Shown here piece by piece: positions 41,844 to 51,724 of a stretch of DNA of 64,000 bases. Below the pieces are notes generated by a model that was not told the origin of the DNA, ran no database searches, and worked only from the letters and a program-made list of their open reading frames with translations. A program made the position numbers and the translations under genes. This DNA is from Bradyrhizobium tropiciagri (GTDB lineage: Bacteria > Pseudomonadota > Alphaproteobacteria > Rhizobiales > Xanthobacteraceae), in the NCBI RefSeq assembly GCF_018130545.1, contig NZ_JAFCKF010000002.1, positions 806,001-870,000 on the forward strand, read 5' to 3'. Within the stretch, counting starts at the first letter, position 1; each line of letters starts with the position of its first letter.

Positions 41844-42611
41844 ATGCCAGCGCTTCGTTTTCTTGCCCCTGCCCTGCTCGCGCTCGGCATCTGCGCCACG
41901 CCGCTGTCGGCGTCCGCGCAGAGCTTCAACGACACCCAGCGCGGCGACATCGAGACCATCGTGCGCAATTACCTGATCGCGCATCCCGAGGTGCTCGAAG
42001 AGGCAATGAACGAGCTCAGCAAGCGGCAGGCCGCCGCCGAGGCCGAGAAGCATGAGCAGAGCGTTGCCAAGAACGCCGACACCATCTTCAATTCGCCGCG
42101 CGGCGTCATGCTCGGCAACAAGGACGGCGACGTCACCTTCGTCGAGTTCTTCGATTACAATTGCGGCTACTGCAAGCGCGCGATGGCCGACATGATGGAC
42201 CTGATGAAATCGGATCCGAAGCTGAAGGTCGTGCTGAAGGAATTCCCGGTGCTGAGCCAGGGCTCGGTCGAGGCCGCGCAGGTCGCGGTCGCCGTGCGGA
42301 TGCAGGATCCGACCGGCAAGAAGTATCTCGAGTTTCACCAGAAGCTCTTGGGCGGCCGCGGCGCCGCCGACAAGGCGCGCGCGCTGGCGGTCGCCAAGGA
42401 GGTCGGTCTCGACATGACGAAGATCGAGAAGGACATGGCGAGCCCCGAGGTCAAGGCGACCATCGAGGAAAACTTCCGCCTCGCCGAATCCATGGGCATG
42501 AACGGCACGCCGAGCTACGTGATCGGCAAGCAGGTCGTGGTCGGCGCGGTCGGCGTCGACAATCTCAAGGAGAAGATCGGCATCGCCCGCTGCGGCAAGG
42601 CGACCTGCTGA
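41844..42611 (+). CDS. DsbA-family thiol:disulfide protein (Com1/ScsC-like)
   Basis: A 255-residue periplasmic protein with a signal peptide (cleavage after SASAQ, about residue 25), an N-terminal helical domain (QRGDIETIVRNYLIAHPEVLEEAM) and a thioredoxin fold with the active site CGYC (Cys107, Cys110). The N-terminal helical part is like the trimerising or Com1-type DsbA proteins that isomerise or oxidise disulfides. The cis-Pro loop is GTPSYV. A terminator follows. It is close to the M48 protease and may share envelope-quality control. Confidence 0.9.
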   Translation: MPALRFLAPALLALGICATPLSASAQSFNDTQRGDIETIVRNYLIAHPEVLEEAMNELSKRQAAAEAEKHEQSVAKNADTIFNSPRGVMLGNKDGDVTFVEFFDYNCGYCKRAMADMMDLMKSDPKLKVVLKEFPVLSQGSVEAAQVAVAVRMQDPTGKKYLEFHQKLLGGRGAADKARALAVAKEVGLDMTKIEKDMASPEVKATIEENFRLAESMGMNGTPSYVIGKQVVVGAVGVDNLKEKIGIARCGKATC

Positions 42612-42638
42612 TCGCCTCTCCAACCGCCTTCATTCAAC

Positions 42639-42669
42639 AAAATCCGGCTGCCATGCAGCCGGATTTTTT
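42639..42669 (+). terminator. Rho-independent terminator of the DsbA-like gene
   Basis: AAAATCCGGCTGC (42639-42651), loop CAT, GCAGCCGGATTTT (42655-42667), then more T: a 13-bp stem with a 3-nt loop. Confidence 0.9.
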
Positions 42670-42741
42670 ATTGCGCTCATCGAACCAGCGCGGCGCGGGC
42701 CGCAACCAAGGGCCGTCACCAACAAACGGACCCCGCGCGCC

Positions 42742-43674
42742 ATGCCCCCGGCCCCGCCAAATCTTGCCTACGACCTCACACTGCTGAAGACGGCGCCACA
42801 GCGCGGCACCGAACACGATCACGGCTGGTGCTACGGCCTGCCGCCAGGCCTTCGCAGCGAGCAATGGCCGCTCAGCCCGCATGACGGCTTTCCGATGCAG
42901 CACTGCTTCACGTTGCGGATTCCTGCGCAATACCGTGCCAAAGGCGACGCCTATGTCGCGCTCGCGATGTTCGCCGACCAGCAATATGACGAGCCCGAGG
43001 AGATCGAGGCGGTCGCGCAATATCTCGCTGCTGAGACATCAGAGCGTCCGGCAGATCGCAATCTGCTGCCCTACTTCACCTACCGGCAGAACCGCCATCC
43101 GATGGAGTTTCGGATGCAGGACATCATCGATCACAATTTCGCGGCGATCTGGCTCACCGAGAGCGAGTTCGCAGCACCGCTGTGCCGACCGCCTGAGATT
43201 GCCGATAATCCGTTGCTGGACGCCAATCCACCGCCGCGCTGGCTGGTGAAGGGCGCGGCCCGCACGGCGTTCGATGTCCATGTCGGCCGCACCACGCGGA
43301 TCGAGGAGCTGGAGAAGACGTACTGGTATCGCCTGTTCGGCCAAATCCCGGAGACCGGACACCACGCTTACGGCATCGCGCTGGCGCCGCGCGACGGCGA
43401 TCCCAATGTCGGCAAGCCGCCGCGCGATCATCTGCTGCACAAGGGTGAACTCGGCGATTACGTCGCGCCTTACGGCGAGCACGGCAGCGCTCACGGCCTC
43501 GAACGGTTGCAGGGCCGCAACCATCTCGGCGGCACGATGTTTCCGAACCAGTGGACGCCGAAATTCAGCGCGACCTATCTCGAGATCGAAGAGCATTTCG
43601 GCGGTTTCAATTTCGGCGGCGGCAACGGCCAGCTCGATCTTGCGAGCATGGAGTTCGACTGGGCCTGCGGTTGA
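42742..43674 (+). CDS. Hypothetical protein
   Basis: A 310-residue soluble protein with no signal peptide and no family I can name with confidence. It is rich in aromatic and His residues (WCYGLPPGL, YGEHGSAHGLERLQGRNHLGG, FGGFNFGGGNGQLDLASMEFDWACG). The N-terminal part has a faint likeness to DUF1963/YwqG-type proteins, but this is weak. It has ordinary codon use, and its own stop precedes an EcfG-type promoter. Confidence 0.65.
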   Translation: MPPAPPNLAYDLTLLKTAPQRGTEHDHGWCYGLPPGLRSEQWPLSPHDGFPMQHCFTLRIPAQYRAKGDAYVALAMFADQQYDEPEEIEAVAQYLAAETSERPADRNLLPYFTYRQNRHPMEFRMQDIIDHNFAAIWLTESEFAAPLCRPPEIADNPLLDANPPPRWLVKGAARTAFDVHVGRTTRIEELEKTYWYRLFGQIPETGHHAYGIALAPRDGDPNVGKPPRDHLLHKGELGDYVAPYGEHGSAHGLERLQGRNHLGGTMFPNQWTPKFSATYLEIEEHFGGFNFGGGNGQLDLASMEFDWACG

Positions 43675-43730
43675 AGCACATTCATCGCGCATTCACATAA
43701 GATACAAAGCGCGGGAACCGAAAATCATCA

Positions 43731-43755
43731 GGAACATCGCACATCCTCTCTCGTT
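43731..43755 (+). promoter_or_regulatory. EcfG-type general-stress promoter
   Basis: GGAAC (43731-43735), a 16-bp spacer and CGTT (43752-43755): an exact match to the EcfG consensus GGAAC-N16/17-CGTT of alphaproteobacteria. It lies 35 bp before the ATG of the DUF1236 gene, so that gene should be in the PhyR-EcfG stress regulon. Confidence 0.75.
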
Positions 43756-43790
43756 GTCGGCGCGGGCAATGCTGAAAAACGAGGAGGAAT

Positions 43791-44642
43791 ATGATGACAA
43801 ACCGCTTTCTGATTTCGGTTGCTGCGGCGGCCTTGATCGCCGGTGCCGGCTTTGCCAATGCACAGGGCACCGGCGGCGCCAACAGGGAATCGCCGGCTGC
43901 CGGCGGCGGCGCGAGCATGCAGCACTCTGCACCGTCAGGTGCCGCATCGTCCGGCACGATGCAGCACGATACGGGCGGCATGAAGGGTTCCGAGCACTCC
44001 ACGACCGGTGAATCTTCTTCGGGCATGAAGAACGAATCGCCCGGCATGAAGGGCGCCGAGTCCGATAAGTCCGGCCCCGCCACCAAGGGTGCGCAGGACA
44101 ATACGCAGAAGTCGAAGGGCATGAGCTCGGAGAACGATGCGACCAAGGGCTCCAAGGAAGGCGCGAAGGACATGAAGGCCGAAGGCCGCGACAAGAGCGG
44201 CAACATGAAGGCCGAGGAGCATGACAAGAGCGGCAAGATGAACAACGCCGCCGAGAGCCGCGACAAGAACGGCGCCACCACCAACCAGAACGCTCAGACC
44301 AAGAGCCCGACCGACACCAACCGCGCGCAGACCAACGACACCAGCCGCACCCAGACCACGACGGGCAACGCGGCGACGTCGGCCACCGCGGCTCCGCCGG
44401 CCGAGAAGCGCACCCAGATCTCGACCGCGATCAAGTCGGAGCACGTCACCGAAGTCACCAATGTGAACTTCAACGTGTCGGTGGGCACCCGCATCCCGGC
44501 TGACGTTCACTTCTATCCGCTGCCGGAGCGGGTCGTGACGATCTATCCGCAGTGGCGCGGTTATGACTTCATCCTGGTCAAGGGCCGCTACATCATCGTG
44601 CAGCCGGAGACCCACGAGATCGTCTACATCATCGAGGGCTAA
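43791..44642 (+). CDS. DUF1236 family exported protein
   Basis: A 283-residue secreted or periplasmic protein: signal peptide (cleavage after GFANAQ, about residue 25), a long hydrophilic middle rich in Gly, Ser, Lys, Met and Asn (KSKGMSSENDATKGSKEGAK-like), then a C-terminal DUF1236 domain (NVSVGTRIPADVHFYPLP, YDFILVKGRYIIVQPETHEI). The middle resembles stress-related hydrophilins. Two ATGs lie side by side after GGAGG; the second (43794) has better spacing. It is driven by an EcfG-type promoter and closed by a terminator. Confidence 0.85.
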   Translation: MMTNRFLISVAAAALIAGAGFANAQGTGGANRESPAAGGGASMQHSAPSGAASSGTMQHDTGGMKGSEHSTTGESSSGMKNESPGMKGAESDKSGPATKGAQDNTQKSKGMSSENDATKGSKEGAKDMKAEGRDKSGNMKAEEHDKSGKMNNAAESRDKNGATTNQNAQTKSPTDTNRAQTNDTSRTQTTTGNAATSATAAPPAEKRTQISTAIKSEHVTEVTNVNFNVSVGTRIPADVHFYPLPERVVTIYPQWRGYDFILVKGRYIIVQPETHEIVYIIEG

Positions 44643-44688
44643 GTCGGCCTCGGCGCGAGGGTGCCATGCGGGCCCTCGCCGCAATCCC

Positions 44689-44717
44689 AACCCCGCCCCT
44701 TCAGGGGGCGGGGTTTT
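44689..44717 (+). terminator. Rho-independent terminator of the DUF1236 gene
   Basis: AACCCCGCCCC (44689-44699) pairs with GGGGCGGGGTT (44705-44715) around a TTCAG loop and is followed by TT. It begins 47 bp after the stop. Confidence 0.8.
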
Positions 44718-44967
44718 GCATTCACCCCTGACCCGCAGTCCCCGGTGGATGACGCGCCGGGGCGCCGCCGCACCGTGTCTTCCGCGAAGTTTGGTTAATC
44801 AGCAATTTCCGTAGGTTATGGCAACTACCTAACAGCCAGGGAGAAGCTGTTGAAGACGTTCCGATTTCACCTAAAGACTTCCCCTGCGGCCGGTTGTTAC
44901 CTATAACCCGGCCCACTTCACCCCTTCTCGGAACCCCTCGTCGGAACCTTTGGCCGGAATTTTTGGA

Positions 44968-45441
44968 ATGGCTGCTGCCGGAACCATCTATGTGCTGAAC
45001 GGCCCGAACCTCAATCTTTTGGGGACGCGCGAGCCGGAGACCTACGGCCACGCCACTCTCGCCGACGTCGAGAAGCTGTGCGCGGACACCGCGCGTCAGT
45101 TCGGATTGACCGCCGATTGTCGACAGTCCAATCGCGAGGGTGAGCTGATCGACTTCATCCATGAGGCCCACGCCAAGAAGGCGGTCGGCATCATCATCAA
45201 CGCCGGCGGCTACTCCCATACCTCGATCGCGCTGCATGACGCGCTGGTTGCGGTCAAGATTCCCGCCGTCGAAGTTCATGTCAGCAACATCCACGCCCGC
45301 GAGAGCTTCCGGCACCACTCGTTCACTGCTAAAGCCGCCTTCGCGTCGCTTTGCGGCTTCGGCATCGACGGCTACCGGCTTGCGATCATCGGCCTCGCCA
45401 CCAGGATCGGTGCCAAGAGCGATGTCAAGGCAAAGACTTAA
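44968..45441 (+). CDS. aroQ: Type II 3-dehydroquinate dehydratase
   Basis: A 157-residue enzyme of the shikimate pathway (3-dehydroquinate to 3-dehydroshikimate), a dodecamer in the cytosol. [18 protein letters not shown] holds the flexible-lid Arg and Tyr, [17 protein letters not shown] the substrate loop, and [18 protein letters not shown] the catalytic His and Arg. A TTG at 44950 is in frame, but ATG 44968 gives the usual N-terminus. It leads into accB and accC, an order seen widely in alphaproteobacteria. Confidence 0.95.
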   Translation: MAAAGTIYVLNGPNLNLLGTREPETYGHATLADVEKLCADTARQFGLTADCRQSNREGELIDFIHEAHAKKAVGIIINAGGYSHTSIALHDALVAVKIPAVEVHVSNIHARESFRHHSFTAKAAFASLCGFGIDGYRLAIIGLATRIGAKSDVKAKT

Positions 45442-45493
45442 TCGTCAATCCTGACGTTCCCCGTCACCAGACAGAGATTTCGGATCAAACAAC

Positions 45494-45991
45494 ATGGCGC
45501 GCCAGCCAGACGACAAATCAGCCGCAAAATCCAAGAACGACTCGAAGAGCGACGACAGCGTCCTCATTCGCGAGCTCGCGCTTCTGCTTGCCGAGACCAA
45601 TCTGACCGAGATCGAGATCGAGCGCGCCGGCCTGCGCGTCAGGGTCGCCCGCAACATCAGCATCGCGGCCTCCGTGCCGTCAGCCGTGCATGCGGTTGCC
45701 GCGCCGGTGGCTGTGCCGGCTGCCGCCGTTGCGGCTGCGACCGACCTTGCCAAGCACCCGGGCGCGGTGCCCTCGCCGATGGTCGGCACCGCTTATTGGT
45801 CGCCCGAGCCGGGCGCCAAGCCGTTCATTGAAGTCGGCACCAAGGTCTCGGCCGGCCAGACGCTTCTGATCATCGAGGCGATGAAGACGATGAACCAGAT
45901 TCCGTCGCCGCGCGCAGGCACCGTGACGCAGATCCTCGTCGAGGACGGTCAGCCCGTCGAATTCGGCGAACCGCTCGTCATCATTGAATAG
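45494..45991 (+). CDS. accB: Biotin carboxyl carrier protein of acetyl-CoA carboxylase
   Basis: A 165-residue BCCP: an N-terminal helical part ([21 protein letters not shown]), an Ala/Pro-rich linker (about 60-95) and a biotinyl domain with the biotinylated Lys131 in IEAMKTMN. It carries carboxybiotin between AccC and AccAD in fatty-acid synthesis. It lies 52 bp after aroQ and 24 bp before accC. Confidence 0.96.
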   Translation: MARQPDDKSAAKSKNDSKSDDSVLIRELALLLAETNLTEIEIERAGLRVRVARNISIAASVPSAVHAVAAPVAVPAAAVAAATDLAKHPGAVPSPMVGTAYWSPEPGAKPFIEVGTKVSAGQTLLIIEAMKTMNQIPSPRAGTVTQILVEDGQPVEFGEPLVIIE

Positions 45992-46015
45992 CTTCCGTCA
46001 ACGTCAGGCGCTGCG

Positions 46016-47374
<1,359 letters not shown>

Positions 47375-47387
47375 TTCTGAACTCCGT

Positions 47388-47412
47388 GGAACCCGAACCC
47401 TTTTCAAACGTA
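47388..47412 (+). promoter_or_regulatory. EcfG-like promoter of the kinase operon
   Basis: GGAAC (47388-47392), 16-bp spacer, CGTA (47409-47412), one base off the consensus CGTT. It lies about 60 bp upstream of the histidine kinase GTG start. Also within the accC-kinase gap; no better sigma-70 pair is obvious. Confidence 0.5.
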
Positions 47413-47473
47413 CTATAGGGTTATTGGCTTTCAACGGGGACGCATTGAATCCCACTCCCGCAAAGAGGCCGTC

Positions 47474-49003
47474 GTGACGGCAATTTCACGACGCCGCTCC
47501 ACGCTACAGATCCTGCTGCTCTCGGCGGGATTTTTCGTGCTGGTCGCAATCAGCGTGGCCTCGGTCCTGCTGGTCAACAAGGCGCGCGAGGACAATGCTC
47601 TGGTCGTGCATACGGTCGAGGTCGAGAGCGCGGTTGCCAATCTGCTGTTTGACGTCAGGCGCGCCGAAAGCGCGACCCGGGCGTATCTGCTGACATCAGC
47701 ACCGCAATATCTGTCCGAGTATCAGGCCGCCGCAGCCGGTCTACCGGCCACGCTCGGTCATCTCCAGATGATGACCGTCGATAATCCGGTGCAGGTCGCC
47801 AATGCCGCGAAACTCAAGGCCGCCGTCGAGCAGCGCCTGGCCGAGTTCGCCCTCAGCATGGAGCGCGTCCAGAACAACGACGCGGCGACCAGCATCGACG
47901 TGCTGCGCAAGGGCACAACGAGCGATGCGGTGGAGGCGATCACCCGGATCGGCCGCGACATGCGCGCCGAGGAGGATCGTCTGCTGGCGATGCGCACCGC
48001 AACCGCTGACAGGACCCAGGTGCTGGCCTCCTCCGTCACCATCGCCGGCTCCTGCATGGTGCTGGCGCTCGCTGCCCTCTCGGTCGTGCTGCTGCGGCAA
48101 TCCGCGCGGGCGCGCGACGAGGCCGAGGCGAGGCTACGCGACAGCAACGTCAATCTCGAAACCATCGTCGACGAACGCACCGCCGACCTGCGCGAGGCCA
48201 ACGAGGAAATCCAGCGCTTCGCCTATATCGTCAGTCACGATTTGCGCTCGCCTTTGGTCAACATCATGGGCTTCACCAGCGAGCTGGAAGAGTTGCGCGG
48301 CGACATCTTCAAGCGCATCGCCACGCTCAATCGCACCGCGTCGCTGGCGCCGGCGATGCCGGAAGACGCCACTGACGTGGCCGAGCCCGAGCTCGAAGGC
48401 TCCGACAAACAGCTGTCCGACGACTTCAATGAATCGATCGGCTTCATCAAATCGTCGATCGCCAAGATGGACCGCCTGATCAGCGCGATCCTCAATCTCA
48501 CCCGCGAGGGCCGCCGTGAGTTCAAGCCGGAGCGCATCGACCTTCGCGAGCTGATCGACGGCATCGTCAAGACAGTCGCCCATCAGGCGGTCGAGGCCGA
48601 TGCGACCGTCGAGGTCGGCGCGCTGCCGAATATCGTCAGCGACCGCCTCGCGCTGGAGCAGATCTTCTCCAACCTGATCGACAATGCCCTGAAGTACCTC
48701 AAGGATGGCGTCCCAGGTGCGATCTCGATCGAGGGCCGCACCAAGCTGGGCTTCGCGATCTTCGAGGTCACCGACAACGGCCGCGGTATCGATCCGAAGG
48801 ATCATCAGCGCATCTTCGATCTGTTCCGGCGTGCCGGAACCCAGGACAAGCCCGGTCAGGGCATCGGGCTTGCGCATGTCCGCGCACTTGTGCGCAGACT
48901 GGGCGGCACCATGTCGGTAGCATCGGAACTTCACAACGGCAGCACGTTCACGATCACGCTGCCTATCAAATGGTCAGGCAAGAACCGGGATAAGGCATCA
49001 TGA
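47474..49003 (+). CDS. CHASE3-domain sensor histidine kinase
   Basis: A 509-residue membrane kinase: helix 1 (LQILLLSAGFFVLVAISVASVLLV), a CHASE3 extracytoplasmic sensor (about 35-185, with VRRAESATRAYLLTS), helix 2, a coiled linker, then a HisKA domain with phospho-acceptor His255 (YIVSHDLRSPLVN) and an HATPase domain (NLIDNALKYL, DNGRGI, GQGIGLAHVRAL). The spacing between His255 and the second helix of the dimerisation domain is stretched by ~50 acidic residues. Start is GTG. Its stop overlaps the next ATG. Confidence 0.9.
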   Translation: MTAISRRRSTLQILLLSAGFFVLVAISVASVLLVNKAREDNALVVHTVEVESAVANLLFDVRRAESATRAYLLTSAPQYLSEYQAAAAGLPATLGHLQMMTVDNPVQVANAAKLKAAVEQRLAEFALSMERVQNNDAATSIDVLRKGTTSDAVEAITRIGRDMRAEEDRLLAMRTATADRTQVLASSVTIAGSCMVLALAALSVVLLRQSARARDEAEARLRDSNVNLETIVDERTADLREANEEIQRFAYIVSHDLRSPLVNIMGFTSELEELRGDIFKRIATLNRTASLAPAMPEDATDVAEPELEGSDKQLSDDFNESIGFIKSSIAKMDRLISAILNLTREGRREFKPERIDLRELIDGIVKTVAHQAVEADATVEVGALPNIVSDRLALEQIFSNLIDNALKYLKDGVPGAISIEGRTKLGFAIFEVTDNGRGIDPKDHQRIFDLFRRAGTQDKPGQGIGLAHVRALVRRLGGTMSVASELHNGSTFTITLPIKWSGKNRDKAS

Positions 49004-49440
49004 GCGATCCAGTCACCATCATCATGATCGAGGACGACGAGGGCCATGCCCGCCTGATTGAGCGGAATATCCGGCGCTCAGGTGTCAACAATGAGATCGT
49101 CCCGTTCACCAACGGTACAGAGGCGGTGAACTACCTCTTCGGCAAGGATGGCAGCGCGGTCGAGCGCAAGGGCCAGGCCCTGCTCATCCTGCTTGATCTC
49201 AATCTGCCTGACATGACCGGCATCGACATTCTGAAGCGGGTCAAGGAGAACAAGTATCTCAAGTCGACGCCGGTGGTCGTGCTGACCACCACCGACGACT
49301 CCCAGGAGATCAAGCGTTGCTACGAACTCGGTTGCAACGTCTACATCACCAAGCCGGTGAACTACGAAAGCTTTGCCAACGCCATTCGCCAGCTTGGCCT
49401 GTTCTTTTCCGTGATTCAGGTGCCGCCAGCTTCCCTATGA
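49000..49440 (+). CDS. Single-domain response regulator (Rcp1-like)
   Basis: A 146-residue receiver with no output domain. Acidic pocket MIEDDEGHARL, phospho-acceptor Asp66 (LLDLNLPDM), VVLTTTDD and Lys in ITKPVNYESF fit the Rcp1 type that partners bacteriophytochrome or CHASE3 kinases. Start overlaps the kinase stop (ATGA) and its own stop overlaps the next start, so the three proteins are coupled and it probably receives phosphate from the kinase. Confidence 0.93.
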   Translation: MSDPVTIIMIEDDEGHARLIERNIRRSGVNNEIVPFTNGTEAVNYLFGKDGSAVERKGQALLILLDLNLPDMTGIDILKRVKENKYLKSTPVVVLTTTDDSQEIKRCYELGCNVYITKPVNYESFANAIRQLGLFFSVIQVPPASL

Positions 49441-50528
49441 CCAGCACAACGCCGACACTGCTCTATATCGACGACGACGCGACGCTGGCGCGCCTGGTCG
49501 AACGCGGGCTGACGCGCGCGGGCTACAAGGTCGTGCACGCCGCAAGCGGCCAGGACGGCCTCGACCGGCTCGCCCAGGGCGGCATCGACGTCATCGCGCT
49601 CGATCAGGTTATGCCCGGGCTCGACGGGTTGGAGACGCTGGAGCAGATCCTCAGGATTGCCGACGCCCCGCCGGTGGTGTTCGTCACCGCCTCGCAGGAT
49701 TCGGCGATCGCCGTCACCGCGCTGAAGGCCGGTGCGGCGGACTATCTGGTCAAGGACGTCAGGGGCGACTTCATCCCCCTGCTCCAGGTCGCGGTGAACG
49801 GCGCGATCCGGCAGGCCGAGATCCGGAAGGCACGCGACGAGGCTGAGGCCGAGGTGCATGCGTCACGCGACCGCTACGCCGCGCTGGCCGCGGAGCGCGA
49901 GGTCCTGCTCCGCGAGGTCAACCATCGCGTCGGCAATTCGTTGCAGATCATCGCCTCGCTGCTGCATCTGCAGGCCAATTCCGCGAGCCAGCAAGACGTC
50001 AAGGCGGCGCTCACCAATGCGATGGGCCGCGTCGCCGCCGTCGCGCAGGTGCACCGCCGCCTCTACACCTCGCACGACTTCAAGACGGTGATGCTCAACC
50101 AGTATCTCGAGGCGCTGCTCGAGGATCTCAGGCGATCGGCCGAGGGCAACAAGATGTCGCGGCTGACGCTGAAGGCCGCCCCGGTCGAGATCGATCCCGA
50201 CCGCGCGGTCGCGATCGGCATCATCGTCAACGAGCTGGTGATGAACGCCGTGAAATACGCCTATCCGGACGGCGCCGGCCCGATCCATGTCGAGCTCAAG
50301 CCGGAGGGCGACGACGTGCAGCTCGCGATCAGCGATGAAGGCGTGGGTTACTCCGACAAGGCCGACCCGCGCGGCACCGGCATGGGCCAGCGCATCGTCG
50401 CGGCGATGGCCGTCAAGCTCGACGCCAGCGTCGAGCGCGACCCGACCCACACCGGCACCCGCTTCGTGGTGCGGTTCGCCCGTATCAGCCCGGCACCGGC
50501 AAAATCGACAAGCGTCGCCGCGAGTTAG
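49437..50528 (+). CDS. Response regulator fused to a HisKA_2/HWE-type histidine kinase
   Basis: A 363-residue cytosolic hybrid: a receiver (about 7-120, phospho-acceptor Asp56 in IALDQVMPG), a coiled linker, then a HisKA_2 domain (LLREVNHRVGNSLQIIASLL, His163) and an HATPase with NELVMNAVKYAYP and GTGMGQRIVAAM. Kinases of this class feed the PhyR-EcfG general stress pathway in several alphaproteobacteria. Here the module's promoter itself looks EcfG-like, which would suggest feedback. ATG overlaps the preceding stop. Confidence 0.9.
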   Translation: MTSTTPTLLYIDDDATLARLVERGLTRAGYKVVHAASGQDGLDRLAQGGIDVIALDQVMPGLDGLETLEQILRIADAPPVVFVTASQDSAIAVTALKAGAADYLVKDVRGDFIPLLQVAVNGAIRQAEIRKARDEAEAEVHASRDRYAALAAEREVLLREVNHRVGNSLQIIASLLHLQANSASQQDVKAALTNAMGRVAAVAQVHRRLYTSHDFKTVMLNQYLEALLEDLRRSAEGNKMSRLTLKAAPVEIDPDRAVAIGIIVNELVMNAVKYAYPDGAGPIHVELKPEGDDVQLAISDEGVGYSDKADPRGTGMGQRIVAAMAVKLDASVERDPTHTGTRFVVRFARISPAPAKSTSVAAS

Positions 50529-50644
50529 GCCGTTGCCGATCGCAGATTGATCGCTTTTTCGCGACGCCCTTAACGGCCGCGTCACCCTGTTGCTCGATCG
50601 CAACCGCCCGCCCTGACCAATTAAGGGAAATCTCGGCATTGTTT

Positions 50645-50668
50645 GCCAAGCTTTTCCCCCAGCTTGGC
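50645..50668. promoter_or_regulatory. Perfect hairpin before the next hypothetical gene
   Basis: GCCAAGCT (50645-50652), an 8-nt loop, AGCTTGGC (50661-50668). It ends immediately before the ribosome-binding site (AGGAACGG) of the gene at 50683, so it may be a leader hairpin or operator. No T-run follows, so it is not a clear terminator. Confidence 0.4.
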
Positions 50669-50682
50669 AGGAACGGCACGCA

Positions 50683-51360
50683 ATGTTCGGGCGCAGGGTG
50701 GTTTTCGGAAAGAAGCAGGAGACCTTGGGCGAGCTCAAGGAGACCGAGCGTCCGGCACCGGACGCCGACAGCGCTCCGCCTGCTTTTCACAAGAAGCAGT
50801 GGGATGATCCGCGGATCGGATCGATGCTGCGTGATGCCGGTTTCGCGCCTGATGACGCCGGCAGCATCGCGCCGACGGCGGACGATCGGCTTGCCGTGTT
50901 CGCCGCGGCCAACAGGCGGCTGCAGCAACGCACCGAGACTTTCAACCGCGACATGACTGCGCGCCACGGCCACTGCAACGCAGTGCCGTTCCTGGTCATC
51001 GACCACAAGATCTGGGACGGTCCGCACGGCGCGTTTCTCTACGCGCAGATGAACCTGATCGGCTACGACGAGTGGAACGTGATCATGCTGGCTTCAGATC
51101 CGCAGACCACGGCATCATGCGGCCTGGCTGCCCACCCCGGCTTTCTTCCGGCCGTGACGCAGATCATGACCGAGCATGTGATCGAGTGGAAGGCGCGGCA
51201 CGACGGCTTGCTCGAGGCGTTCGGAATCCCCGACAGCGGCGGACGCGACGTGCCGAACGAGCAATATGAGATGGAAAAGGACGCGCTACGCAGGGAGATC
51301 ATCGACAAGGCCGGCTGGATGAAGCCGCGCATCATCGACGACCTGCTGCTCAGGGGCTAG
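50683..51360 (+). CDS. Hypothetical protein
   Basis: A 225-residue soluble protein I cannot place in a family. The N-terminal ~50 residues are charged and disordered (KKQETLGELKETERPAP); the rest looks like a globular helical/beta domain with two Trp and several His (HGHCNAVPFLVIDHKIWDGPHGAFLYAQMNLIGY, residues ~96-129, shown in part). No signal peptide or membrane helix. It starts after AGGAACGG. It may be transcribed with the kinase module, 154 bp upstream, or on its own. Confidence 0.65.
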   Translation: MFGRRVVFGKKQETLGELKETERPAPDADSAPPAFHKKQWDDPRIGSMLRDAGFAPDDAGSIAPTADDRLAVFAAANRRLQQRTETFNRDMTARHGHCNAVPFLVIDHKIWDGPHGAFLYAQMNLIGYDEWNVIMLASDPQTTASCGLAAHPGFLPAVTQIMTEHVIEWKARHDGLLEAFGIPDSGGRDVPNEQYEMEKDALRREIIDKAGWMKPRIIDDLLLRG

Positions 51361-51385
51361 CGAGGCGCCCTTCCCCCCGGACGCC

Positions 51386-51724
51386 TCAATCGTGCCTGTC
51401 GCGGTGCCGTCGCGTCCGATACGGCCGGCAATCCCGACAGGGCGCGCCGAAGATCACCTGCGACGGATACGGCCGCGCCGAGTGATACGGCGTCGAGCCG
51501 AACAGGCCGGCCGCGCCGAAACCCGCGCTGAAGGGATCGGCGGCAAAGCTGCCCGGAAACGAGCCGTTGCTCCGGAAATCGCGATCGTCATTCCTGCCGT
51601 CGAAATACGCCCCGCCCGTGCTGCCGTAGCGCAGCGGCCGCTGCGGGGCGAATTCCTGTGCCGACACGGCAGCCGTGCCGAGCGCGATGGCGGCACAGGC
51701 GATCAGTGCTCTGATGGCAGTCAT
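51386..51724 (-). CDS. Small exported hypothetical protein, last gene of the efflux operon
   Basis: 112 residues from ATG 51724: signal peptide (IRALIACAAIALGTAAVSAQ), then a Gly/Phe/Asp-rich part (DGRNDDRDFRSNGSFPGSF) and an Arg/His tail with a C-x-x-C (APCRDCRPY). No family recognised. The start overlaps the upstream gene's stop (ATGA), so it is translationally coupled at the end of the efflux operon; a longer start at 51739 is less likely for that reason. Confidence 0.6.
   Translation of the reverse strand: MTAIRALIACAAIALGTAAVSAQEFAPQRPLRYGSTGGAYFDGRNDDRDFRSNGSFPGSFAADPFSAGFGAAGLFGSTPYHSARPYPSQVIFGAPCRDCRPYRTRRHRDRHD

Noticed and set aside
44929-44960. Second EcfG-type promoter candidate upstream of aroQ (two GGAAC boxes)
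   Set aside because: No CGTT lies 16-17 bp downstream of either box.
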